Both the position numbers and the translations under genes were made by a program. Below the pieces are notes generated by a model. The model did not search any database, was not told where the DNA came from, and worked only from the letters and a program-made list of their open reading frames with translations. A stretch of DNA of 64,000 nt from the NCBI GenBank assembly GCA_028286395.1, contig JAQBRS010000001.1, positions 1-64,000 on the forward strand, written 5' to 3'. The stretch comes from Candidatus Saccharimonadota bacterium (GTDB lineage Bacteria; Patescibacteriota; Saccharimonadia; Saccharimonadales; Saccharimonadaceae). This document shows, piece by piece, positions 38,934 through 48,787 of this stretch (positions are counted from its first letter, which is position 1; each line of letters opens with the position of its first letter).

Positions 38934-39540
38934 ATAACCTCACAATCGTTCCAATCGTCATCGGTGGTCCCTGTCCTGGATTTTCCCAACAAGCATCAAT
39001 GTGGAAGTCGATATAGCGTGTATTCTTTTGATTAACATCGGGACTCGCTTGAGAACGAATCGCTTCAATCCAAATTCCCTGAGCTTGGCTCAATGCGCCA
39101 GAGTTGGCATCGTAGGTTACCTGCGCAAAGGTACTGGCGGGCACCAACTGTCCAGCCGACCCGTTTACATACTGCGCATTGGACGCATCCAAGATAAAAC
39201 TTCCGCTTGGCGGCGACGGACAGGTCGAAACATTAGAAAAAGACGACGCAGCAGTTGCAGAGATATTCGAACTCATCACCGACCACTGGCCAGCTGGTGT
39301 ATTGATATCGTAGGTTCCGTTATTTTGGAATTTCGCGACGTAAGCATCATGAAGGAATCGTAGTGTCGTTGCCTGTGCATCAACCTGCTGACGAACAAGG
39401 GTCGTCTCAAGCGCGCGTTGTGATGCGATCGTTCCCTGATTCATGATCGTCATCGCGCCGATGATCACGAGACTCAAAATACTAAACGCAAATAAGACTT
39501 CGATGAGGGTATCGCCTCGTTCCGAGCGTTGCTTTAACAC
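38917..39540 (-). CDS. prepilin-like protein
   Basis: RGDTLIEVLFAFSILSLVIIGAMTIMNQG. Confidence 0.82.
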   Translation of the reverse strand: MLKQRSERGDTLIEVLFAFSILSLVIIGAMTIMNQGTIASQRALETTLVRQQVDAQATTLRFLHDAYVAKFQNNGTYDINTPAGQWSVMSSNISATAASSFSNVSTCPSPPSGSFILDASNAQYVNGSAGQLVPASTFAQVTYDANSGALSQAQGIWIEAIRSQASPDVNQKNTRYIDFHIDACWENPGQGPPMTIGTIVRLYEPQS

Positions 39541-40331
39541 TGCGAGTCTCCACCATTGTTCGTGATGGTTGAGAATGATCTCGTTTCAATCGAACCTGGG
39601 CCGTCAGCCGCTTGCCCAATATACACAGCGAGCATTTCAGGAACCCCAACACCGTTTGGATCAATACAAATTGTCCGCTGTAGTTGTCCTGGAACTTGCG
39701 TCGTATCTTCTACCATCATCGTTTTTAATGTCGCTGAGTTTACGGCAATAATATCGTTCACGTCATCGCTTGTAAATGTATACGACGTTCCACTATCAGG
39801 TGAGCGCAAAATAAGCATCGCAAGCGACCGCGGCATTGTCGGTTTTTTCGCACCAGACCCTTTAGCTGGCCACGCAATCTGTGCGCCCCATTCAAGACTA
39901 GACGTTGCTATACTGCTCGTCGAGATACCCAGCGTGTAGTTGGCTTTAATTGTCGCAATGTCACTGGCTCCCGCTGTTTTGGAGTTTTGAAAGCCAACCA
40001 CGACTGCCTGTGTGATACTTCCGCCAACGATAGAAACATAGCGTCCCAAAAGTACGCAATCACTTTGCCCAGGGGCAATTCCCCCATTGGATTGCGCGGG
40101 ATCTGCCGTCGATCCACAGGTCCAGTTTGAATTTCGATCGTTGCTGACGTTTGTCACTTGAGAATATTGATCCTGCAACAGTGACTTGAAAGTAGCGACA
40201 GAATCTTTGTAGCGTTGCGCACTGACTGAAGACCCCACTCCAATCAATAATCCCGCGATCAAGACACCTGTAATAGCCAGGACGAGCATGGTTTCAATGA
40301 TCGTAAAGCCGCGTTTAAAGTGTGTGCCCAT
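39534..40331 (-). CDS. prepilin-like protein
   Basis: KRGFTIIETMLVLAITGVLIAGLLIGV. Confidence 0.85.
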   Translation of the reverse strand: MGTHFKRGFTIIETMLVLAITGVLIAGLLIGVGSSVSAQRYKDSVATFKSLLQDQYSQVTNVSNDRNSNWTCGSTADPAQSNGGIAPGQSDCVLLGRYVSIVGGSITQAVVVGFQNSKTAGASDIATIKANYTLGISTSSIATSSLEWGAQIAWPAKGSGAKKPTMPRSLAMLILRSPDSGTSYTFTSDDVNDIIAVNSATLKTMMVEDTTQVPGQLQRTICIDPNGVGVPEMLAVYIGQAADGPGSIETRSFSTITNNGGDSQC

Positions 40332-40393
40332 GTGTCGTCATTATAGCATATGCATAAGCGGTGTGACCTCTTTAAAGTAAGCGCTAAAGAGGA

Positions 40394-41272
40394 CTACATT
40401 AAACTAAGTGTGTAGAATTCAGCGATTGTCACGCCGACGAGTTTCGTTACGACTGCTCCAGCAATCAGAAGCGGGCCGAATGGGACACGCGAGTCACGCT
40501 TCAACTTCCCTGTTACCATCAATGGAATCACGATGAGGCAGCCAATCACGTTTGCGAAGAACAACGCAATGATAGCCAATTTCCAGTCAGCAAGCAGTAA
40601 TCCAAGCCCAAGTCCTAACTTTATATCCCCAAAGCCGATCCAGCGGCCTTTAGAGATGATATACAGCACAAAATAAATACCACTCAGAATCGCAACGGAT
40701 CCAAGGACGCTCAGAATTGCCTCGACGACATCGTGACTGGCAATAATCGTCAAAATCGCGCTAATAAGGCCCAGCCCAATAATGACAAAGTTCACTTTAT
40801 CGGGTAGCAAGAACCACTTGGCGTCGTATGCGAACAAGATCGCAAGGCCAACCCCAGCAGCCAGCCAGATGACAAAGATAGCGATTTGAAGGCTTGAAAC
40901 AAGTTCAACGGGCCAAAAAAGGAATGATGCGACAAAGAAAACGGCCGTCCCCAACTCAATGAGTGGCTCCATGCGACCGATGGGCTTGTGACAGCTACGG
41001 CAACGCCCCTTCAGGCTTAGCCAGCTCACGAGTGGAATGAGGTCAAACCATTTTAATTCGTACCCGCAATGCAAACAGCGAGAACGGTCTTTCGACACCT
41101 TCTCGCTAGCGAGCTTTTTGAGTTGCAAGAATTCTTTGTGATCAACCTGCTCGCCAGCCTTTTTATCAGCGACGAGTTGTCGTGCACGAAAGCGCCATAC
41201 CGTTGCTCCTGCGAAGCTTCCCAGAACAAGTCCGAATAGTGCAAGCCCGATAATGATAACGATAGTGGTCAT
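40394..41272 (-). CDS. pilD: prepilin peptidase
   Basis: Zn-binding CLHCGYELKWFDLIPLVSWLSLKGRCRSCHKPI; FGDIKLGLGLGLLL. Confidence 0.94.
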   Translation of the reverse strand: MTTIVIIIGLALFGLVLGSFAGATVWRFRARQLVADKKAGEQVDHKEFLQLKKLASEKVSKDRSRCLHCGYELKWFDLIPLVSWLSLKGRCRSCHKPIGRMEPLIELGTAVFFVASFLFWPVELVSSLQIAIFVIWLAAGVGLAILFAYDAKWFLLPDKVNFVIIGLGLISAILTIIASHDVVEAILSVLGSVAILSGIYFVLYIISKGRWIGFGDIKLGLGLGLLLADWKLAIIALFFANVIGCLIVIPLMVTGKLKRDSRVPFGPLLIAGAVVTKLVGVTIAEFYTLSLM

Positions 41273-41310
41273 AGACTTATGATAGCAGATCGACGAAGCG
41301 TTCTGTCGGC

Positions 41311-41826
41311 CTAGTTATTTACGCAGTAATAACCACCGCTCTCAAGAACCATACGGAAGGCGACCTTACGGCTGCCACCGGATGTAACACTGGCACTTGA
41401 GTCACCACAGACGTATCCAGGTGTATAGTAGACCACGTTTTGTGATGTTGCGAAGTCTGAAGTCAGGTCACTGTTGTCTTTGGCGGTCATGACATACGTG
41501 GTTGTCGTACTTCCCTGTGCACTAGTAGCGCCTGCTGGGTCGATGAATGAGTCACCGCCAGCAACAAGATACTGCGTGACGAATGTACCGTAGTTTGTTG
41601 GAAGCGCGCCACGGTTAGAGTTCGTGTAGTTAACGATAGCGCTCGAAAGACGACCCATGTCGTTTTTACGTTGCGTGTCACGCTGGTTGCGCTGTAGCGC
41701 AGGAAGGGCGATAAATACCATCAGGAAGATAAGTCCTGCAATCGCGAGGACCAACACGACTTCGATGATCGTGAACCCTTTTGATGATGTGTCTTTTCTG
41801 AGAACGTTCATAGGAATTTTTTCCAC
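41311..41826 (-). CDS. type IV pilin (major pilin candidate)
   Basis: SKGFTIIEVVLVLAIAGLIFLMVFIALPALQRNQRDTQRKND. Confidence 0.85.
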   Translation of the reverse strand: MEKIPMNVLRKDTSSKGFTIIEVVLVLAIAGLIFLMVFIALPALQRNQRDTQRKNDMGRLSSAIVNYTNSNRGALPTNYGTFVTQYLVAGGDSFIDPAGATSAQGSTTTTYVMTAKDNSDLTSDFATSQNVVYYTPGYVCGDSSASVTSGGSRKVAFRMVLESGGYYCVNN

Positions 41827-41901
41827 CTTTCAAATGAACTAAATTACTGCATAACTGCTTGTGTTTAATATATCCGACACAGGGCTGTTTGTCTAGCTAT
41901 T

Positions 41902-43113
41902 TTAGACATTGATCCCGTTGACCAAGCCATAGATCGGTAAGAGGATAGCCCCTACCATTCCCCCAGCGACAACCGCAAGCACAACCATCAGGATTGGTTC
42001 GATAGCTGTTGAAATCGTTCTAATCTGCTCATCGAGCTCGTCTTCGTAGACTTGCGCTACCTTTCCGAGCATCTCATCGATGCGACCAGATTGTTCGCCG
42101 ATCTTAATCATCTGTGGCACAAGGGACATAATAATTGGTTCAGCTTCAAGTGCGACAGAGAGCGCTTTACCGCCCTTTACCTTATCAGCAGCACGATCGA
42201 TGCTTTTTGAGATCACTGTGTTGTTCACGGCAGTTGACGTCACCTTCAGCATATCAAGCATGCTGACACCGGTTGCCAGTAGCGTTTGTCCTGTTCGAGT
42301 AAACCGCGCCATGTAGAGTTTTCGAAGCATTTTCCCAAAGATCGGAACGCGAATCTTGAATTCATCTTTAAAGCGAATACCATTCTCTGTCCTTAGGAAC
42401 TGAGAGATAAAGTAAATCGCCACACCGACAACGATGATCACAATCCACCACCAGTGCACAAGAATATCGGCTGCCGTCACCATAATCTGGGTGAGAAATG
42501 GTAGTTGTTTATGAAGGTCTTTGTAGAGCTTCTCGACTTGTGGCACCACCGTAAACAACATGAACGCGAGTACAGCACCAATCACGACCAAGACAATGAT
42601 CGGGTATGTTAAAGCGCCCTTAATCTTGCTCATTGTAGCGGCATCTTTTTCTTGCTGGTTCGCAACACGTTGCAATGACTCGTCGAGCGTACCCGAAAGT
42701 TCACCTGCCGAAACCAGTGAGATAAAGACGCCATCAAAGACCTGTGGGTGCTTCGCGAATGAGATCGAAAGCGACTTACCGCCTTCGACATCACCAACAA
42801 TTTCCTGCAGGACTGACTGCAACTGCTTGTTTTGTGTTTGCTCCATTGTCGTGTGGAGACTTTGGCTAAGAGGAAGTCCCGCACCAATCAAGGTCGCAAG
42901 CTGACGCGTGAAGACCACTTTGTCCTTGGTCGTGATGCGTCCCGTAATCCTCGCGAGGAATGAGCCGTCACCGATCTGCTCTTTGATCGAAAGTGGAACA
43001 AACCCCTGCTTCACCAAAAGCTGAGCGGCCGCGCTTTCAGATTCAGCCTGAAGACTGGCCTTGACCAACTTGTTGGTCGCTCGGTCACGGGCTTCATACG
43101 TAAACTTTTTCAC
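41902..43113 (-). CDS. pilC: type IV pilus inner-membrane platform protein
   Basis: VVFTRQLATLIGAGLPLSQSL; GELSGTLDESLQRVANQQEK; MIKIGEQSGRIDEML. Confidence 0.93.
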   Translation of the reverse strand: MKKFTYEARDRATNKLVKASLQAESESAAAQLLVKQGFVPLSIKEQIGDGSFLARITGRITTKDKVVFTRQLATLIGAGLPLSQSLHTTMEQTQNKQLQSVLQEIVGDVEGGKSLSISFAKHPQVFDGVFISLVSAGELSGTLDESLQRVANQQEKDAATMSKIKGALTYPIIVLVVIGAVLAFMLFTVVPQVEKLYKDLHKQLPFLTQIMVTAADILVHWWWIVIIVVGVAIYFISQFLRTENGIRFKDEFKIRVPIFGKMLRKLYMARFTRTGQTLLATGVSMLDMLKVTSTAVNNTVISKSIDRAADKVKGGKALSVALEAEPIIMSLVPQMIKIGEQSGRIDEMLGKVAQVYEDELDEQIRTISTAIEPILMVVLAVVAGGMVGAILLPIYGLVNGINV

Positions 43114-43121
43114 TGGGGCAA

Positions 43122-44192
43122 TTAGCCTCTCATGAGTCTTTCGAACTCTGTTAGATCAACGGCAAATTCACGGGCACTGTCGTACGAGATTGTTCCTGCT
43201 TGAACAAGGCTGACGAGCGTGCGGTCCATTGTCTGCATACCCTGGTCAGCACCGGTTTGGATAATCGCGTCAAGTTGGTGCGCTTTACCTTCACGGATAA
43301 TATTACGAACCGCTGGGTTCGCAATCAAGATTTCAGCAGCAACGACACGTCCGCCACCGATAGCTGGTACGAGACGCTGAGACACAATCGCCATCAAGAT
43401 GTTTGAAAGTTGCGCACGAATCTGTGGCTGTTGGTGAGGTGGGAACACGTCGATCATGCGGTCGATTGATTGTGCGGCAGAGTTGGTGTGCAGTGTCGCA
43501 AAGACCAAGTGCCCTGTTTCCGCGATCGTAATTGCCGCTGAAATGGTTTCAAGATCACGCATCTCACCAATAAGGACGACATCTGGGTCTTGGCGGAGCG
43601 CAGAACGAAGTGCGGCCGAGAAACTGTAGGTATCATAGTGAACTTCACGTTGCACGATAACCGACTTCTTTGATTTGTGTGTAAACTCAATCGGATCTTC
43701 AATAGTAATAATGTGGTTCGATTTTTCAGTGTTGATCTTGTCGACCAGCGCGGCAAGTGTTGTCGACTTACCAGATCCAGTTGGCCCAGTCACCAACACG
43801 AGGCCACGTGGAAAGTCAGCAAATCCGAGCACAACATTTGGCATGCCAAGTTCGGTGATTGACTTAATTTCGTTAGGAATCAAACGAAGCGCAGCCGCAA
43901 GGTTACCGCGCTCGTGAAAGGCGTTCACACGGAAACGACCAAGTGTTCCGAAGGCAAAGCTAAAGTCGAATTCTTTGTCCTTCAGAAGGATCTGGCGCTG
44001 GTCTTGGTCAAGGATCGCGAAGACAAGCGTCTCTACACCTGCTTCATCCAGAGGATTAAAGCCAGCAATTGGCACGAGTGACCCGTCAATACGAAGCATC
44101 GGCGGCAAGCCCACCTGCAAGTGAAGGTCGGATGCTTTACGGCGTACGACTTCTTCGAGTAACACTTCGATTCTTAATTGTTGATTGTTCAT
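43122..44192 (-). CDS. pilT: type IV pilus retraction ATPase
   Basis: RKASDLHLQVGLPPMLRIDG, VTGPTGSGKSTTLAALVD, LIGEMRDLETISAAITIAETGHLVFATLHTNSA. Confidence 0.94.
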   Translation of the reverse strand: MNNQQLRIEVLLEEVVRRKASDLHLQVGLPPMLRIDGSLVPIAGFNPLDEAGVETLVFAILDQDQRQILLKDKEFDFSFAFGTLGRFRVNAFHERGNLAAALRLIPNEIKSITELGMPNVVLGFADFPRGLVLVTGPTGSGKSTTLAALVDKINTEKSNHIITIEDPIEFTHKSKKSVIVQREVHYDTYSFSAALRSALRQDPDVVLIGEMRDLETISAAITIAETGHLVFATLHTNSAAQSIDRMIDVFPPHQQPQIRAQLSNILMAIVSQRLVPAIGGGRVVAAEILIANPAVRNIIREGKAHQLDAIIQTGADQGMQTMDRTLVSLVQAGTISYDSAREFAVDLTEFERLMRG

Positions 44193-44216
44193 ATGTTCTC
44201 CACCATTCCTCTTTTG

Positions 44217-45980
44217 TTAGGCCGTATCCGACGTTACCCTATTCACTTCTTCAAGTGTTGTGACGCCCGACAGTGCTTTCAAGTAGCCGTCCTGACGCAT
44301 CGTAATCATACCCTGTGACACAGCTAATCGTTGAATCTCTGAGCTTGAAGCTTTTGAGACGATCAGTTTTTGGATGTCTTGATTGACGTCCATCACTTCG
44401 TAGATACCGGCACGACCACTATAGCCATGCGGTGTCTGAGGGGTATCAATACCTCTCACCAAAGTATAAGCGCTTTGGCCTGCGAGGGGAAGATCTTTGT
44501 AGCCTAAATCTTGCGAGACTCGTGCGACGTCTTCTTTTGTTTTTGGCAATAAGTGACCAATCGTGGCCATAATGTTCTGTGTTTCGATCGGACTTGATTG
44601 ATACGTTTCACGTTTGGTTGAAACTTTTCGCACCAACCGCTGACCAATAATTGTATTCACGGTACTGGCAATAAGGAATGGTTCAATATTCATATCAAGC
44701 AGACGTGGAAGCACACCGGCAGCGCTGTTTGTGTGCAGTGTACTGAACACAAGGTGTCCTGTTAGGGCTGCCTGAACAGCAAGCGCCGCGGTTTCAGCGT
44801 CACGGATCTCCCCCACCATGACTACATCAGGGTCTTGACGCAAGATTGAGCGAAGCCCGTTCGCGAAGGTCAGTCCGACTTCTGAGTTCACCTGAATCTG
44901 GTTCACACCGTCCATTTTGTACTCAACAGGATCTTCAAGCGTCACAATATTCACGCTATCGTCTTTAATCTCTTTAATCAGTGCGTAGAGACTGGTCGAC
45001 TTACCCGAACCAGTTGGTCCAGAAGTCAGGATCATGCCATTTGGACGCTTGATACCATGCTTCACGACACGGAGACCACGTCCTGTGTATCCCATGTCCT
45101 GAAGGTCAAATGAGTTACCCGTCTTATCCAGCAAACGAATGACAATCTGCTCACCCCAAACAACAGGGCTAATCGCAATACGAAGGTCGACCTCTTTGCC
45201 CGAAATTTTGATCGTAAACTGACCGTCTTGAGGCACGCGGTGCTCGTCAATTTTAAGTTCGGACAAAATTTTTACACGACTGACAAGGGCTGGCTCGATG
45301 CTCTTAGGAAGTTGCATGATTTCACGAAGCACGCCGTCAACACGCACGCGAATCTTGAGACTTCCCTCAAGTGGTTCAATGTGAACGTCACTGGCACGAG
45401 ACTTAACGGCATATTCAAGAATTTTACTCAGGGCTTGGCTAATCGGTGAATCTTGAACGATTGTCTTCACATCGCTTGCCTCTTCGGCCTTTGCTTCAGC
45501 TTGAGAAACTTCGGCTGCTTTGTCGACACTCGAAAGGTCGGTTCGGTACTGGTCAAGGACGTGACGAACACCTGCTTCTGATGCCATAAAGACCTTCAAA
45601 GGGCGCTGAATACGGTTTGCGAGGTAATCAACGGCCTGGACGTTATTTGCATCGATCATCGCAACAGCAAGGCGATTTTGCACCTCTGCAAGAGGCACGG
45701 CCATGAAACGTTCGGCAATATCTTCAGGGAGCAACGTCAGAATATTCTGATCAATTAATGTATTCGTTAAATTCACGTACGGCACGCCTGAAACTTGTGC
45801 AATCGCATGGGTTAAGAGTTCATCATCAATAATCGCTTGTTCTGAAAGAAGACTAAATAGCGGTTTTTTATCAGTTGCTGAATCGGCCTGCGCCTTTTGT
45901 AAGACGGCAGAAGTAACCAAGCCCTCTTCGACAAGGAGCTTGATCAGTTTTTCTTGAATATCGTCAGTCAGCAGCGGCAT
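44217..45980 (-). CDS. pilB: type IV pilus extension ATPase
   Basis: MshEN-like N-terminus, ILTSGPTGSGKSTSLYALIKEI, MVGEIRDAETAALAVQAALTGHLVFSTLHTN. Confidence 0.94.
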   Translation of the reverse strand: MPLLTDDIQEKLIKLLVEEGLVTSAVLQKAQADSATDKKPLFSLLSEQAIIDDELLTHAIAQVSGVPYVNLTNTLIDQNILTLLPEDIAERFMAVPLAEVQNRLAVAMIDANNVQAVDYLANRIQRPLKVFMASEAGVRHVLDQYRTDLSSVDKAAEVSQAEAKAEEASDVKTIVQDSPISQALSKILEYAVKSRASDVHIEPLEGSLKIRVRVDGVLREIMQLPKSIEPALVSRVKILSELKIDEHRVPQDGQFTIKISGKEVDLRIAISPVVWGEQIVIRLLDKTGNSFDLQDMGYTGRGLRVVKHGIKRPNGMILTSGPTGSGKSTSLYALIKEIKDDSVNIVTLEDPVEYKMDGVNQIQVNSEVGLTFANGLRSILRQDPDVVMVGEIRDAETAALAVQAALTGHLVFSTLHTNSAAGVLPRLLDMNIEPFLIASTVNTIIGQRLVRKVSTKRETYQSSPIETQNIMATIGHLLPKTKEDVARVSQDLGYKDLPLAGQSAYTLVRGIDTPQTPHGYSGRAGIYEVMDVNQDIQKLIVSKASSSEIQRLAVSQGMITMRQDGYLKALSGVTTLEEVNRVTSDTA

Positions 45981-45988
45981 AGGAGATC

Positions 45989-46261
45989 CTAGCGAGTGCT
46001 TCCAGTTGTATCAGTTGTTGCACCTGAAGTCGTGGTTGTCGTGTCGCTCTGGTTAATGTTCACTTCAACTGAAGGGTTAATTGCATTAGAGTTAAAGATT
46101 GCTTTGTTTGGCGTTTCCACGACGCTGGTAATTGGGTCAATCGTCTTTACCTTCACGCCCGCTTGCGTCATGCCACCAAGCAAGCTGTGTGCCACAAAGT
46201 ACGCCACACCAACGCTGACGGCAGCGATCAAGACAATCATTGCTAAATCGGTTCGTTTCAT
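45989..46261 (-). CDS. small single-TM protein in the pilus operon
   Basis: ORF overlapping neighbours by a few nt. Confidence 0.6.
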   Translation of the reverse strand: MKRTDLAMIVLIAAVSVGVAYFVAHSLLGGMTQAGVKVKTIDPITSVVETPNKAIFNSNAINPSVEVNINQSDTTTTTSGATTDTTGSTR

Positions 46262-46962
46262 GGCTTCACCACCTTGTCATAGAGTACTACATTTTTCGCT
46301 GGCTCATAGAAAGCACGTCCTTGAACGGTCATGATCTGTGAGGCACCCTGGTTTTCGATCTGAAGGTTTGTGATATCGATCGTACGGATAGAACGTTCGA
46401 GGTTTGTCAGCGCTTGCTTCAATGCGTCAGGATTACCACTCACTGCGAAGCGGAAGGTAATTTGGCTCTCTGACGCCGTGCCCGTGCCGGCTGTACTCGT
46501 CGGGATCGCACTCCCCGTTGAGCTTGTCAAAGATTCGATACCAACAACTGGATCAACTTGAAGGCTTTCAATCGTCAGCCCTGCAACGCCCGCAAGAAGC
46601 TTGTTCTGGAGTGATGCGCCAAGTGCCAAAGAGTTTGCGTCTGAAGGCAGTGCATCGAGGATTACCTGAATCGTCTGATCAGAATCATTCGCCTTTACGC
46701 TGGCGAGGTCGGTATTGGTATCAAGCACCTGTACTTGCGTCTTAAGGTCAGCAACGACTTTGTTATCTGCATTCAACACGCTAATCGTCTTGTTCTTTTG
46801 AAGCAGTACTTTCTCATTAAAGACGAGTTTTTGTCCGAGGAATATAGCAATCACGATAGCGAATCCAACCAAGGCCGAAGCAGCCGCGATCCAAATGAAC
46901 ATTGTGCGGTTTGCTTTTGAAATCTGTGTGCGCTTTCGGAGCGCTGTGTCATTTGGCTTCAT
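46258..46962 (-). CDS. PilO-like pilus assembly protein
   Basis: Position in operon; single N-terminal TM and coiled coil. Confidence 0.6.
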   Translation of the reverse strand: MKPNDTALRKRTQISKANRTMFIWIAAASALVGFAIVIAIFLGQKLVFNEKVLLQKNKTISVLNADNKVVADLKTQVQVLDTNTDLASVKANDSDQTIQVILDALPSDANSLALGASLQNKLLAGVAGLTIESLQVDPVVGIESLTSSTGSAIPTSTAGTGTASESQITFRFAVSGNPDALKQALTNLERSIRTIDITNLQIENQGASQIMTVQGRAFYEPAKNVVLYDKVVKP

Positions 46963-47687
46963 TAGTTGGTTACTCCTGCATCAGTTGCGCGATCGACGAA
47001 GATGCTCTTTGGAATACCCAAGTACGAGTCGGTGACGTTTCCACCGTTAATCAGCACAATCGTCGGGTTCGTAATCGTTGAGGCGAATAATTCAGTCGCG
47101 TAGGTAAAGCTGACGGTAAATCGAAGTACCTTTGCGCCGGATGCGTCTTCACCGTAGCTGACATTCGTCAGGCTAAGGTCAGATGCAAGCGGAACATCAA
47201 TTTGCGCACCACTGGTATCTTTGTAGCGAACATTGGCTGCTGCAATTGTCTTCTTGAAAGCTTCGAGGGATGGATAGCTTGGCGTTTGGCCATCGAGCGT
47301 CACCGTCTGTGTTGCAGTGTCGATCTTGAGACTTGAAACCTGTACTTGGTTTGGTGCAGGCGGAATAATCGCTTGTAGCATATCAAATGAACGAGAGTCG
47401 ATTGGTTTTGCGTCGTTTAACGCGTTGATCTTGGTCAACTGGTTTTGAATCGTCAAGATCTTTGAAAGATCTTGGACGGATGCAAGCTTTGTACTTCCGT
47501 CTTTGATTGAACTGTCGGCAACCGCATTACGAACAGTTTGCACACCGAAGACATAGATCGCAAGGACCGCAACAATCGCCAAGGCAATAATGGTCGTAAT
47601 AATCGCACCCGATACGACGGCAGAACGAACCATACGAGCTTTGATCAGCTCTTGTTTTACATCGGGGATAAGGTTGATTTCAATCAT
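46962..47687 (-). CDS. PilN-like pilus assembly protein
   Basis: IEINLIPDVKQE start, single TM. Confidence 0.7.
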   Translation of the reverse strand: MIEINLIPDVKQELIKARMVRSAVVSGAIITTIIALAIVAVLAIYVFGVQTVRNAVADSSIKDGSTKLASVQDLSKILTIQNQLTKINALNDAKPIDSRSFDMLQAIIPPAPNQVQVSSLKIDTATQTVTLDGQTPSYPSLEAFKKTIAAANVRYKDTSGAQIDVPLASDLSLTNVSYGEDASGAKVLRFTVSFTYATELFASTITNPTIVLINGGNVTDSYLGIPKSIFVDRATDAGVTN

Positions 47688-48748
47688 TACTTCTTATTCC
47701 TTCGTTGTGCCAACCCAATAACGGTCGCAAATTCAGAAGCAACGCTCATCAACTGCTGTTGATCGGATTGAGAAACGCGGACTTTTTGCCACGGATTTGC
47801 AATCGTTGAAGGAACGCCAGTCTTCGCTGTCACATAATCACCGAATAATGGAATGATAGCGGCGTTACCAGATAGTAAAATACCGCCCACAGGAGTACTT
47901 GGGTAACGAGTTTGGAAAAACTTAATCGACTTTGTCAGTTCAGTCGCAAAGTTCTCAAGCGTTGATTCAACGGCGCGGTAGACTTGACCTTCGAGACGGT
48001 CTGGTGCCAGTCCGAACTTCAAAATAAATTGACGAGCTTGGTCTTCTTGGACATTCAAATTCTGGACGGCTGCCTTCACGAGTGATTTTACTCCCATAGG
48101 GATGGTGCGAACGAGTCGTGGGCTATCACCAAAGGTCAGGGCGAGGTCAGTTGAGAGTTCGCCAACATCAATGATCAAACGCGCGTCAGGCACGCCCGCA
48201 GGCAGTAGTGAGCGCACCATCGCAAGTGGATCTGGTTCAGAAGCAATGACATCAAGGCCAAGGCTTTCGATGAATTCGAGACGTTCTTCAGCATAAGCGT
48301 TCGCTGTGCTGGCGAGCAGGACTTCTTGCATCTTTGGATCGTGCAAAGAAGTTCCAAGCAGTGCCCAGTCAACCTTGGCTTCATTTGCCGCCATTGGGAT
48401 GTACTGATCGATTTGGTACTTCAACGTACTTTTTAGTTCAGCTTCGGGCATCACAGGCAATTCGATCACCGTCGTGAAAGTTTTACTCGAAGGAAGACCG
48501 ACGACAACACTCTTTGACTTGATACCACTCTGCCCAACCGCAGTCATGATAATTTCGCCTAGTTTTCGAAGGCTTTCAGGTGAATTACTCGAAGAAGTAT
48601 GTTCGTCAATTGGTGCGTAGCCAAAGTGTTCAAGCGCCCAAGAGTCGGGCCCTGTCGAAGAAAGTTGCAGTACGCGTACCGCATTTGTTCCGATGTCTAG
48701 TGCAAAGAAGTCGCCCACGCCTTTTAGTAATGCCATATTGTCCCTCAT
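47687..48748 (-). CDS. pilM: type IV pilus assembly protein PilM
   Basis: FFALDIGTNAVRVLQL, VVGLPSSKTFTTVIELPVMPEAELKSTLKYQIDQYIPM. Confidence 0.88.
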   Translation of the reverse strand: MRDNMALLKGVGDFFALDIGTNAVRVLQLSSTGPDSWALEHFGYAPIDEHTSSSNSPESLRKLGEIIMTAVGQSGIKSKSVVVGLPSSKTFTTVIELPVMPEAELKSTLKYQIDQYIPMAANEAKVDWALLGTSLHDPKMQEVLLASTANAYAEERLEFIESLGLDVIASEPDPLAMVRSLLPAGVPDARLIIDVGELSTDLALTFGDSPRLVRTIPMGVKSLVKAAVQNLNVQEDQARQFILKFGLAPDRLEGQVYRAVESTLENFATELTKSIKFFQTRYPSTPVGGILLSGNAAIIPLFGDYVTAKTGVPSTIANPWQKVRVSQSDQQQLMSVASEFATVIGLAQRRNKK

Positions 48749-48787
48749 TATACCTAAAGCATGAGCGAAATAGCAAGGTAAAATACT